Of a stretch of DNA of 64,000 nucleotides, positions 1 to 11,500 are shown one piece after another. The translations under genes were made by a program, and so were the position numbers. Numbering within the stretch: the stretch's first letter is position 1; every line of letters starts with the position of its first letter. The notes beneath the pieces are model-generated. The model was not told the DNA's origin. It did no database searches and worked only from the letters and a program-made list of their open reading frames with translations. Source of the stretch: Diadophis punctatus similis (taxonomy: Eukaryota; Chordata; Lepidosauria; Squamata; Dipsadidae); contig JALIGW010000016.1 of assembly GCA_023053685.1 (NCBI GenBank), positions 7,594,501 to 7,658,500 of the forward strand, given 5' to 3'.

Positions 1-1585
1 TTACAGCAAAATCTTTATTTGGACAACTATAGTAAAGTTACTTGTTTATGAGTAATTTTTAGCCAACATAGCATTTCTTTGCTTCTTATGTAGACTATAG
101 CTATAGGTTCAGTTAATTCTCCCAAAATGTAGGTCAGGAGATTTTGACATTAATTTTCAACTACATGAAATGAATGCACTATGGGTGCATCCAGGATAGT
201 AAGAAATATGAATTAAAAAGATGCTTTGTAATAAATCTATGGTATGAAAATCCCAGAATTCTTTGCAAGGATAGTTTCATTGGATAGTTTGCAAGATGTA
301 GTGTTCGGCAACAACTTCTGCAAAACTACATTTCACTGTAAAATGGTTAACAGATGATAAAATTACTAGGATGTTTGTACAGCATTTTCTGCAACGTTTT
401 TTCTCCAAGTGCTCTAAGTTGGCCACCTCAAGATTAACTGATTTTTTTACATCTTTGTATTTAATTATTATCCAATAAATTTCTAAGGCTATATTTATAA
501 CTGATCTCTCCTACTCTTATAATTTATTGGAATTGCAGCTATTCAAGTCATTGGCAAAATTGCAAGCAAACACAACTAGCTCATTTAAATCAACACGTGG
601 GGCTCCATTCAGTTGGTTCTCTCTCCTTCTCAAAATTGCTTCTCTATTAACAAGAATCATTCTTCTTCATCAATAATCAAACAGATGATGTTTGTATTTT
701 CTACTCCGTGTGTTCTGAAAATGCTTAACTCTTGCGGCTTGCTTTTTCTTCTTCTGAAGGAACTGATGAAGAAGAATGATGAGTGGTATGTTTAACACCT
801 TAAATGTTTTGTTGTAAAAGTTGTTTTCATACTTATTCACAATTTTTAAACAAAATATTAAGTTTAAGTTTAAATAGATTACAGTTTTCTTTAGGTACAG
901 TTTCTTTTGGTACTAAATACTAATGTTAATAGTCACTCCAATATCTTATGAGTATTTGATTAATGACTACAAATTTGGCTCCTTCCCAGCTGCATCTTAT
1001 ATCTGCAGAGGTTTTATATGAATATCCTATTTTAGCAGCTGATTCATCTCTTTATTTATTGACCTTAATGAGAGAGTTTGGTTAGGAAATACTTGGAAAA
1101 GCTGGCACATTTATATTTTCATGGCCTTTTATAGGAAATTCTGATGTATCTTTTTTCCTGCTGCATGACAATTACATCAAAATGTAATGTTCGCCATAGG
1201 CTACTGATTTAAAACAGTTAAAATACAGTAACTAATTTAAAATAATATTTAAATGTTCAATTAGATTGAATATTTCAAAGTGGCATTTTTGGTTTAAAAC
1301 TTTTATTTTTTAAAAAAAACATTTCTTGGTCTAAAACTTGATTGATAATTATGTGGTTGATGCTTTGCAAAATAGCTATTGTTGAATTGAGTTGAACCAT
1401 TTCTGACAACTACTGGGAGCCTTTAGCCATTCTACTTTGCTGTGATTTATTTCTGCACGGTTGTTTTGGAAATCTAAAGTAGTTCTCAGCTTTACTGAAA
1501 ATAAACTTGTATAAAAGTGAAATCGAAATGAAATCTGTGACTTTATTTAAAAAGGGCAATACAATCAAGCTCCTATTGTGCATTT
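1..1585. other. Gene-free AT-rich DNA
   Basis: AT-rich sequence with stops in all frames and no recognisable repeat. The only open frame, near 613-795, has no protein-like features. I see no gene or element here. Confidence 0.6.
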
Positions 1586-1593
1586 GTATAGAT

Positions 1594-2027
1594 CAGTGAT
1601 GGCGAACCTTTTTTCCCTCAGGTGTCAAAAGTGTGTGCGTGCGTGCTATTGCGCATGTGTGTGTGCCCATATCCATAATTCAATGCCCCACACACATCTT
1701 GCCCTCCTGTGCATGTGACCCCCCACGCTGCCCCATCCCCACGCATGCGCACATGACCCCCCCAATCCCCCATTTCCCGACTTCTGGTGGGCCCTGTAGG
1801 ACCGTTTTTCACCCTCCCCAGGCTCCAGAGGCTTTCTTGGAGCGTGGGGAGGGTGAAAATGGCCCTGCCCCCCCGAGGCCCTCCGGAGGCCGAAAACGCC
1901 CTCCCAGAGCCTCCGCACAAGCCAAAAATCAGCTCACCGGTGCGCACATGTGCGCTGGAGCTAAGCTAGGGCAACTGCTTGTGTGCTGGCAGATATAGCT
2001 CCGCGTGCCATAGGTTTGCCATCACGG
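1594..2027. mobile_element. hAT-type MITE, family A (CAGTGATGGCGAACC ends)
   Basis: The left end starts CAGTGATGGCGAACC and the right end reads AGGTTTGCCATCACGG, its near inverse. Flanks are gtatagat (1586-1593) and gtgtagat (2028-2035), an 8-bp target duplication with one difference, as expected for hAT transposition. The 434-bp interior is GC-rich and rich in CpG and GTGC, unlike its AT-rich surroundings; the open frames inside on both strands are a by-product of this composition. Related copies lie at 7600-7861 and 24690-25283. No transposase is encoded, so it depended on a source elsewhere. Confidence 0.85.
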
Positions 2028-2419
2028 GTGTAGATCAACCTGTGGTACCCCTTAGTTGTGAATCTCTCAAAAACTGGTTTCATAATTATTTCTGAAACAA
2101 AGTCAAGGCATTCCTTAGTGATTATCTCCTTCTCCGGTGATCCAAAAATAGGGCTAGAAGTTTGTAAGTTTGTGAAAATAACACTTCTTTTTGGAGGTGT
2201 TATCTACCTCCTCTTTTGGCCCTATCTTTCCTGTGTTCCTAGAATTGATATTTCTTTGAGCCCTCATTCTTGTTTGTCATTGCAAAACAGTTTCCTTGTA
2301 TATAAAATGAAAACCTAGTTAAAACCAGATAAATCCTCTTGGCCGAGAACCATGAACCAAGTGATGATGGAAAGTGAAAGTGCAATAATGATATCAACCC
2401 ATTCTATCTCAAATTGTGC

Positions 2420-2640
2420 AGGAGGACAGGAGCTGTGTTAGTCTGTGGCAGGCAAACATCAGGAAGAGTCTCATAGCATTTGTCAGACTAACAAATTTTA
2501 TTAAAAGGTATTTGAGCATCTGATGAAGTGAGCTACAGTTCACAAAGTCTTACACGTTTTAGTAAAATGTGTTAGCGTGAAAGGGTGCAGATTCCTGGTT
2601 GTTATTTGTTAATTGTTATTTCAGACTAACTGGATTCATT
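2420..2640 (+). mobile_element. Penelope-like element fragment with hammerhead-like core
   Basis: The segment holds the motifs TTAGTCTG, CAGACTAACAAATTTTATT and CATCTGATGAAGTGAGCTAC, which I recognise as a widespread amniote repeat attributed to Penelope-like terminal repeats. Positions 2520-2546 can form a hammerhead core: CTGATGA, a 6-bp stem II (2528-2533 with 2538-2543, loop TACA), then AAA where GAAA is expected. The missing G predicts loss of cleavage. No reverse transcriptase frame remains. The family assignment comes from memory and is inference. Confidence 0.55.
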
Positions 2641-2645
2641 AGTGT

Positions 2646-3723
2646 TCTTATATCTAATATTATCCTAGTCCAATCTGAATTACAAATTGAAGCAAAAATA
2701 GAACATTAATAATATTGTCTGATCACTTCTTGTCTCTGGCATTTACCAATCAGTTTGATCTCTAAACAATCCTGTTCCCTCTTCTGTTTGTTTGTTGTCA
2801 TAATCATATGAGTGCAAGGTAATTCTTCGATTCTCCTTTTTCTGTCATAATCTCACCTATCAGATAATGGTGTTGGCATGGCTTCTTCCATAAATAATAC
2901 TTCCACTGAAAATACTGCAACCAAGTTCACACTAGACATATGTTGCAAATGGTAACCTCAAGCAGCATCTGCTCACTTATGGTCTGCCTTTTAAAAAAAC
3001 AGATCTTGCATTTAACTCCACTAAAATTTTATTGGGGAAGATATTTGTGAATATGGAAAATACAGTTACGATCTACTTGTTTAGCTCTGAAATTTTATTG
3101 TGTGGGAAGTGTTCCAGTGGTGACTCTTCATGCAGTGTTTTAGATTTGTCTGAAACAAAACATCTCTTTTTTTGCTTTTCTAAGGAGAGATATTAATTGA
3201 AATCAAGACTAGCTAACAATTATATTAGTATGAGCCCAAGAGACCTTTGTTTGCATAAAGCATGAAACCATATTGTATTACTTTCTGCTTTTGAGCAGAA
3301 CAAAAATGTTAAAAAGGGATAAAATTTTTGACTTCAAATCTAAGGGGCTAAAGATAAGTACAGCTTTCTGATGGTTCTCTGTTGATTCTAGTAGATAATT
3401 GGCTACTGATGGAGAGAGCTCATTTGGTGAAGATGTGGCTGACCATCTGCAAATTGTGTCCCTCCCCGCCATAGTTATCTGGGAAAAGTTTGAACATGTG
3501 AACATTATTAATTAATTTGGACAGGATTCTTGGAACTGTGAGATTGGCCACTTGGTTTTAGATCCATGTCTGCTTCTATCTTAACATCTACATAAAGTTA
3601 GTGTTCCTTGAATTATAACCTATTTTTGAACTTTTATATAATTTGCAGGTTTTAGATACTTTTTAAAATGGAGATGACCATCATAAAACTGATAGGTAAC
3701 ACATAGCAACAGGGATTTTGCGT
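2646..3723. other. Gene-free DNA
   Basis: AT-rich, without open frames of note and without a repeat I recognise. Confidence 0.6.
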
Positions 3724-3731
3724 TTATTAAT

Positions 3732-4055
3732 CAGGGGCGGGTTGCTCACTTACCTTGCTACCGGTGCGCTGCGCGCGCGTGCTCACTACATGTGCGTGCC
3801 CCCTTGCACGATTTTGCTTCCACGCATGTACAGAAGGAAAATTGCACCAAAATCTTGTGAGGGGACGTCCCCTTGCGAGATTTTGCTTCCGTGCATGCGC
3901 AGAAGCAAAAAATTACCAAAAAATTCGTGAAAAAAGATGGTGGCTCCTAGGGACCGGCAACTGACCGCACTGGGTCGGTAACCTCTTGGTGACTCTCACC
4001 AGCCCGCCGCTACCGGTGCGATAGAGTGGACCGCACCGGTAGGAACCCACCACTG
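3732..4055. mobile_element. hAT-type MITE, family B (CAGGGGCGGGTT ends)
   Basis: The ends CAGGGGCGGGTTGC and GGAACCCACCACTG are inverse of each other, and the perfect 8-bp duplication ttattaat flanks the element (3724-3731 and 4056-4063). The interior has ACCGGT-rich subterminal blocks and repeats of GCATGCGCAGAAGC. It belongs to the commonest MITE family of the window (also 27230, 27850, 33398, 48363 and 59856, with a fragment at 8321). Non-coding. Confidence 0.9.
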
Positions 4056-4063
4056 TTATTAAT

Positions 4064-5979
4064 GTAGGGGAAGGAATGGCAGAACCAAGTGGTAGAGTTA
4101 AAAGAAGGATCAACTTAGGATCTCTAGGTAGTCACAAGCAGACTAAGCCCAGCCTCCCCATTGAATTCCGTTGACCCTTTGTAACACCTAGCAGGCGCTA
4201 AACCTTAGTTGAGAATATTCCTGTGCACAGGCATAAGTAGCAATAAATCAATTTTATTGGAATTTCACACGTGGACCTGATCTTTTTTGCCCAACAATTA
4301 GTTTTGCTTTAAAATCTATTAGAATCCTATTCATAATTCTAATTTTAGATTTGCAGGCACATAGGAAAAGATGTGGTTTTTAAGGCATTTCTTCCATCCA
4401 TGATGAACAATACCAAAGCTCCATGTTTCATGGAAATTCTCCTCTTGTCTAAATCACAGTAAATGATTTTGACATGTTATTTTCCAGCTCTGCGCCAAAT
4501 GCTAAATATTCCTAGATAACAGTGATCACATATGTTATCTGGTAATGCAATCAGTTTAGCTCCAATATGGAAATACAGTATGTACCTTAAAGAATTGTAC
4601 TCTGTGTCCTCGAGGGTTTAATTTGGATCGTCTGAGTTATGTGGCTGAGAGATAGTGGAAGATTTACTAAATATAAATTATCAAAAGAACTTAACTGTCC
4701 AATTCCAGTAGACAGTGTTTCATAAAAACATGCCCCATGGGCTGTTTTCTAAAGCAAGAAGAGCGTTGGCTAATCCCCTGCATTCATTTTTATTTTTAAC
4801 GTGCATAGGTTTTTATCTCCACATGGGAGAACAAAAAAACTTGACCACACTTCCATTGTCACCTTTAGGTTTCTAGAGATGTTGCCCATACACTTAACTG
4901 CTGTTCATCTTACCAGAAGACCTGGATGTGTTTCAACCTAAAAAAAACCTTTTCTAATCAATGCAACAGATTTGCTGTTTTCAAGTCAGCAAACCTTTAT
5001 ATGAATTTCCCCCACTTTATATGTCCAATTAGTTATCAGTACTTCAAAATAATTATCAGAGAGAAGGCATGCCAAGTTCAGACAACTAACAAACTCTCCT
5101 TGTTTCCTGGGATTAATTGGTACTTTGGGCTAAGGGTGTAGCATCAATTAGTGGCTTGTTGATGATTTGTTTTACAGTTTTTGACCAAAGTTTCCAGATC
5201 GCATTATGGTTAAGGTCTTATTTGGGATGATGGAACTGAGAAGCAAAGCATAGCAAGATGAACTTGCTCGTGGTGACTTTTTCTTGAGAACAGTATAAAG
5301 TTTCCTAATCTGTTTTAAAGCTCTGGGATTTTCCAGGAGGTTTCCCATTTAGCTACTTATAAGGTCTGAACCTGTTTAGCTTTTTGAAATCAGTGGAGCA
5401 TCTTTGTTCTCTATGAAATCATCTACTGTAGATAGTTGCACTATCAAAATCTGAAGCACCAAGCACAAAATCCAAGATTGAATTTGTCCTCTGCAGTTGC
5501 CTAAATTGGCCAATGAAAACACAGGACTAGCGATTGGGGCCTAGTGAACAGTGAACACTGGACTGTTGCTAGAAATCAAATCTTGCCCCCACCCTTCAAA
5601 AAAAGTGAAATGTAGATTGCTGTTTAATGAAAGCATTTTTTCTATGAAGCTTTTTTTTTTTAGAAATTTAACTAGGAAAACTCAACACAATTTTTGAAGT
5701 GAGAAGCAATTGATATATAATTATTTAAAATAAGCCAATACTGTTGCAGCTTCTGGTGTGATGTGTGAACAATGCGCCTGTGGCTTGTTCAATGCACCAC
5801 AAGTAAAACAAATTTGGATTAGCACAGTGTGAATTCACAAGTCATATAAGGACTGAAGCCAGATTTTAAAAAAAATCTCTAAAGGAATATCATAATTGTT
5901 TCTCATCAATGATTGAAACAAGTATGAAAAGTGAAGCGGTGTTCATAGTTGAAGTGAATGCATTGTCGGTGGTGTTAAG
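4064..5979. other. Gene-free DNA
   Basis: AT-rich. Short open frames only, none protein-like. No element recognised. Confidence 0.6.
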
Positions 5980-6262
5980 CAAATCATCATGGTTATTAAG
6001 TGAATCATGTGATCATTAACCTACATTGACTTTAGTTGTCAGAAGCCCCCCTGAGAAAATTGCAAATGGTGCTCACATGACCCCGGGATGCTGCAAATGA
6101 TGTTATAAATATATGCCAGTTGTCAATCACCCAAATTTTGATCATGTCACATGGGGACACTGCAATGATTGTAAGTGCGAGGACTTGTTGTAAGTCATTT
6201 TATTCAGTGCCATCATGGCTTCGAACAGTTGTTAAACAAATGGTCGTAAGACAAGTATTTAT
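5980..6262 (+). mobile_element. TA-flanked MITE (CAGGTAGTCC family), 5'-incomplete copy
   Basis: Diverged copy of a roughly 380-bp family seen best at 31134-31515. Diagnostic words are GTTAAGCAAATC, TTAAGTGAATCATG, TCAGAAGCCCCC, CACATGACCCCGGGATGCTGC, CCAAATTTTGATCATGT and GGTCGTAAG. The 5' terminus is lost or too diverged to place. Non-coding. Confidence 0.65.
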
Positions 6263-6362
6263 TTTCGAAGATCTCTTACATATAATCATGAAATTCATTC
6301 CCTTGGCTATTTTTTTTAAAATTTTTCATCCCTGACTGAATGCTTGTTCCAACAGCTCATAA

Positions 6363-6597
6363 GAGCCAAGATGGTGCAGTGGTTAAATGCAGCACTGCAG
6401 GCTACTGCTAGTTCAGCAGTTCAGCTGTTCAAATCTCACCGGCTCAAGGTTGACTCAGCCTTCCATCCTTCTGAGGTCAGTAAAATGAGGACCCAGATTG
6501 TTGGGGGCAATATGCTGAACTCTGTAAACCGCTTAGAGAGGGCTGTAAAGCACTATGAAGCGGTATATAAGTCTAAGTGCTATTGCTATTGCTATGT
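6363..6597 (+). mobile_element. Squamate tRNA-derived SINE
   Basis: The head GAGCCAAGATGGTGCAGTGG resembles a tRNA A box, and GTTCAAATCTCACCGGCTCA carries a B box. The body words CTTCCATCCTTC, GACCCAGATTGTTGGGGGCA and GTAAACCGCTTAGAGAGGGC follow, and the tail is AAGTGCTATTGCTATTGCTA. Full-length copy of the same SINE family as 13979, 26484, 29804 and 42189. Confidence 0.9.
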
Positions 6598-6614
6598 TTT
6601 AACTTAGTCTACCC

Positions 6615-6749
6615 CAGGGGTAGGCAAAGTTGGCTCTTCTATGACTCATGGACTTCAACTCCCAGACTTTCTGAGCCAATCATGCTAGCTCAGGAATTCT
6701 GGGAGTTGAAGTCCATGAGTCATAGAAGAGCCAACTTTGCCTACCCCTG
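6615..6749. mobile_element. hAT-type palindromic MITE (CAGGGGTAGGCAAAG)
   Basis: A nearly perfect 135-bp palindrome: the left arm (CAGGGGTAGGCAAAGTTGG, then the GGACTTCAACTCCCAG block) is the inverse of the right arm. The perfect 8-bp duplication gtctaccc flanks it at 6607-6614 and 6750-6757. It shares the internal ACTTCAACTCCCAGAATTC block with the palindromes at 23802, 29238, 43886, 56332 and 62202 but has different outer ends. Confidence 0.95.
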
Positions 6750-6757
6750 GTCTACCC

Positions 6758-7591
6758 TCCTTAAATAAAACTGAAAATGTAGGATGTGGGGAAGTTGATC
6801 TCCTTGATAACAACTGTACCCAGAGAGACGAGATTGAGAACTTCATTTCTAAAAATCTGCAAGAGCAGCATGGCTATATTGCCCTTCAGAATTTAAAGCT
6901 TTGAAAGTGTATTGGTGCCCTACAACTGTTTTGCAAGCAGTTGAATGTGTAACATTATCATACTGAGTAATTGTGCTATTGTATCTTCAGCTGCAAGTCA
7001 TGGATAGACCCTGCAGAGCGTTCTACCGAGGGAGAATTAAAACCATCTAACCTCATAGTTATGAGGGCAAACACTGTTGCTATTATGGAGCAGTCCCAGA
7101 ATAAACAAGGATATGACCTGCACACCTGAGAAAACACCTTATTTCAGCTCTCTATATGGAGCACTCGATAGTGGAAAGTCCTTTTGTCATTTAGTGATTG
7201 GGCAAAAGGTCTACCCTTCCCTGTTAGACGCTTGTGGTTCAGCTCAGAGTGGAGAGAGAGATTCACATTTTTCAGCGACTGGGGAAGTGAAAAAACTTTG
7301 AAAAAAAAAGTGCATTCCTTTGTCATTCACATGACAAATAAGCAGTGTTTCCTTGTTTTAAGGTAGTGAACTGTGAGATAGAGGTAGCCTTTGCTTTCCA
7401 TTTTTCCTACTGTGTTTATCCACTCATAGCCTCTCACGTTCCATTTTTCTTCTATTAATGTCACTTGGCACAAATACTTAAAATTTCCTTTTTGGCTCTC
7501 TCAGCCAAAGCTTGGAATGTGTCACTGATCTAGGAACTCAGCTATGTGCAATACACATATCCATGTTGCTTTTGATCCCAGTTGGTCTAAG
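6758..7591. other. Gene-free DNA
   Basis: No gene or repeat recognised. Short frames on both strands around 7080-7366 have no protein character. Confidence 0.55.
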
Positions 7592-7599
7592 GGTTAGGG

Positions 7600-7861
7600 C
7601 TGTGATGGCGAACCTATGGCACGCGCACCATCGCCAGCTGCTTTTATGGTTTCCGGCGGGCCGGCCAGCTGGTCTTCGTGGGTGCCGGAGCACCGGAAAA
7701 TGGCTGGAAAACAGCCCGGAAAACGGCCAAAAAACAGGCATGTGCGCACCGGCCAGCTGGTCTTTGGGTTTCCAGTGCTCCGGTGCGCGCACATGCACGC
7801 ACATGCACGGCACGCACGTTCTGGTTTGGGCCCTCTGTCTCGAAAAGGTTCGCAATCACTG
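7600..7861. mobile_element. hAT-type MITE, family A
   Basis: Ends CTGTGATGGCGAACCTATGG and AAAAGGTTCGCAATCACTG; flanks ggttaggg (7592-7599) and ggttagga (7862-7869) form an 8-bp duplication with one difference. GC-rich, with GCCGGCCAGCTGG and GTGCGCACCGG blocks. The dense open frames on both strands here come from composition, not coding. Confidence 0.88.
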
Positions 7862-8320
7862 GGTTAGGACATGCAAGAGTTATTTGGTGCTGTCATCCTG
7901 TGATTTTTTCCTGTAACATTGCTATGAATTGAAATTGGCCTCAAACGTTGTCTCAAAACTGGTGAAACTGAAGTGGCTGCACCTTCAGAAGCCAGAATCA
8001 AAATACTGATTTTGAAACGATTAGTTTAAAAGCTCCTGTATAAAGCTATAGGGAATTATGCCTTTTCCTTGTTCTGCCCATTTACTCAAGCTATCTTCAG
8101 AAGTCCTTCTCTGGATAGTACTTTGGAAGCTAACTGGTTGGGGATTAGGGACAAGCATAGCACCGTGCTTTCTGGAATACTTTTTCTGGAAGTTTTATCT
8201 GGCATATAGTTCTTATGACTTTCCAGCCCTAGGAGACGAAGAGATCTTGTTTTTCATGGCCTTTTACAATTTGATTTTGGGCTTTATTCTGCTGTTGAAT
8301 ATTATTCTGGGTTTCCTCCA

Positions 8321-8440
8321 GCGATGGGTTGCTCCCGGTTTGGCCCGGTTCTGTGAACCGGTAGCGGCGATGGGAGGCTCCACCCACCTGCCCGGGACAC
8401 TTCTGTGCATGCAGAACTATCTGCGCATGCAGAAAAAGTC
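8321..8440 (+). mobile_element. hAT-type MITE, family B, left-end fragment
   Basis: Starts CAGCGATGGGTTGCTCCCGG and continues through GGTTCTGTGAACCGGTAGCG and GCATGCAGAACTATCTGCGC as in the complete family B copies. The right end is missing; the sequence passes directly into a fragment of the TA-flanked MITE family. Confidence 0.7.
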
Positions 8441-8502
8441 ACTTTTTTCAGAGATGATATAGCTTTGAATGAATTGTTATAAGTCAAGGACTACCTGTAA
8501 TT
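8441..8502 (+). mobile_element. TA-flanked MITE, 3' terminal fragment
   Basis: Ends ATAAGTCAAGGACTACCTG followed by TA, the right terminus of the family seen complete at 31134. Only about 60 bp remain, joined to a family B fragment. The junction could come from nested insertion followed by deletion. Confidence 0.65.
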
Positions 8503-11500
8503 GAATGGGAGAATTCTGAGAAATTTCAGGACTGTAGGCTAGATAAGGAACTCCGAAAACATCCTAGAAGCAGCAATTGCAAACTGCTTTTGTATTGTTT
8601 TTACGAAAACACCAAGAACATGATTAAGAAGTCATCCTGAATCAAGCTTGATTCAAAGAAGACTTTCCCTCTTGCCTTTAAATAATTTGGGTGCAATTGT
8701 GTTTTTCCCCCCAAAACCTTAAGAGTTTTCCATTTGTTTATAATAATAGCTCAAGATGGTAATTAATAAAAAACCAATATGGACTGAGGATTTTTCTCAA
8801 AAGTCATGCATCAGATAACTAAGAAGTATTTAGGAGAAAATGGCAACCATTTGGCAATTTAATGTAATTTATATAATAAACCATACACAAAGCTTGACTT
8901 TTGTTACTTTTTATATAATAATGAACTGCACTGCAGAATTCCATGCATTTTGAGCAAAAATAATTTAATTTTAATTACTATTACACCTCTTAATAAAAAT
9001 AGTAAAGAAAAGTTCTTCTGTAGCCTACTTGCAAATTATCTTTTCATGATACCGGCAAGCTAGAATATCTGAAAGGGGCAAAGTTAGACATTTAAAAATT
9101 CCACTGCATCAGAAATAGTGTGATTCCAGAAGAGTCTTTTCAAATGTTTGCAGACTGCATAGAGTAATTTGAAAGGAGAACTGAAGCATGAAGCTCAAGA
9201 AACATAAATTACAGCTGGGATTTGTATTATTTAAATAGATGTCTTAATATACATGCAATTAATAACTGACTTTATCATTTTAATAAACAGGATGTGGTTT
9301 ATATTTTTAGAGCTCTTAATTGAATTAATATGATTCATCATATTGTACCTGATGCACTTCTCACTCCCAATATTATCTTCCTTATTCATTACAGTGAACT
9401 GATGAATTTATACTTGAGTGATTCTAATTATATGAGACTTATTTTCCAGTAAAGAAAATAAGTCCAAAGCCAAAATTCCCATAATAATTTTTATTGTGAG
9501 GAGAACAGAATTTCTGCCTGTCTTTCTATAGTATTTTCTCAGCGGTTGAAATTAGTGAACAAACTGTACTCATCATATGAAAAGAAACTGCTATAAAATC
9601 TTGTGGCCTTCCCCCTCCCCTCAGCCTACAAAAGATTACTCTGGAAGGTCTGAAAAATTACCTGAAATAATTTGTATACCTCAAAATACTAAACATACTT
9701 TGGGGAGCAAAAATCTGAATGTATGTGATTAAAATCCATTGTGACCTTTACTCTTGGCTACAACAAAGCAGTGATGCATAAAATTTGATGTGATTAACAT
9801 TGATAAAGCCAGGTATTGCATTTCACTGGATGTGCAAACTACCCAACAGAGATAAATAAGATAAATAAATGTGTTTATCTCTGGTAGCTTTTGTAGGTCC
9901 ATGAAGTATTGTGAAGAGATTACCTCAGGTCTTGATAATTATTTGTTTGAATGAATAAACCATCTTACAAAGACCCGTACTGTAAAACTGATCAAACATC
10001 TTATTTAACTTTTATCAGATCCACTCCCAACAGTTTGGTGTAGTTTCAGATCATTTCCAAAGTATGAAATAATGTCATCTTAATATTCTAGTGCATTCTA
10101 GGATGTACAATTTCCTCTTAATTCCTTGAGAGTGATTTATCCAGTAATTTAAGCTGTGGAGATACTAAAGGTGAGCAGTGTGCTTCTTTCTGTCGAATGG
10201 CATTTATCAGCTACAATAGTTTTTCCTCAGATGGGTGTGGAATAAGGTTTAGTTTTCTCATGATTATATAAATATAATTATATTAATATGAAATTATTTT
10301 CTGATGCAGGGATGATCCTACGGGGTTCCAGATTTGCTGAACTGTATATAATTCTCAGTATTCCTCACCATTGTCACTATGAGGGCTTTTGGAATTGTTA
10401 TTTTGCGACATTTGGAAGGCCATAAATGTTCCCTACTTCTAGCAGAAATGAATTATATAAATAATCTGCATTGAATGAAAGGAGAAGTAAATGAGTCTGT
10501 ACTGATTTATTCATTTTAAATGTTTTGAAATAAAATATCTATCAGATCAACTGCTGACATAGTCCAGTTTTCTGTTTCACAGTGGCCTATCGCCCATGGG
10601 AAGGACATTTTAATAATCCCAATCAAGTCCAAACTTGTTTTCAGAGGTGTATTGCCTACCATAGTTAGTTGCCATGAATAGCCTTATATTTTCTGTTGAA
10701 AGCCTGGCTTTCATCATCAGGCTTTTAACAGATGAATAGGAAGACATTAACTGATTTAGAGCAGTAGAGAAATACAGCTATGGCTATCCCATAGTCTCCA
10801 ATCAAAATAGATTTTGACCATGAAGCTTAGCAAAGTGAAAGAGTTGCCCTTCGAGTGAACAGTATGATGCTTATCGAAGATAATGCCAACTGTATTTATC
10901 TATCTACTGTGCTGGTTTAGGTGGAATTTGGGTCATTTGTGCATTTACTGTACTTTTGTCACAGTGGTCAAATTCAGAAGAATAAAGAAAAAGAGGTTAA
11001 TCTGCAGAGGTTAATTTCTATACAATCAAAATATAATTTAAAGTTCTATATGCAAATCAAGACCATGCTCTTCAATGAGCTCTGGTTTCTTGATTTAATC
11101 TTTTGGTAGCTATCGGGTTGTTTTAGCATTTCAATTTGAGGTTTCGTTTGACCTCCGAAGACTAGGCCACAGCTTTATCTTAAATAGATACCCAGGAAAT
11201 TTATATTTCATTTGTGGAACTTAGTTTGACATGTGGAATGTATTAGCTTGAAAAGTTCAGACAGTTGCATAATTACTTGGAGGCGCTTAAGCCTGTACAG
11301 TGTTGAAAAGAATACTTTTAAACACTAAACTGGCAAAGAAGGGGATAATTTGGCCTACTCCTGCCTGTCTGATATCCAGTCTCATTGAACCAGTGAAACT
11401 TGCCAGATCCTAAAAAGGCTCTCCAAGCCACTGTAAACAACCCTGTCCTTTAACATGCTTTCCCCACACTGCCAAATAATCACATATGTTTGCATCTGAT

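Noticed and set aside
1618..1998. Overlapping long open frames on both strands
   Set aside because: They lie inside a GC-rich hAT-type MITE with target duplications; composition explains the lack of stops.
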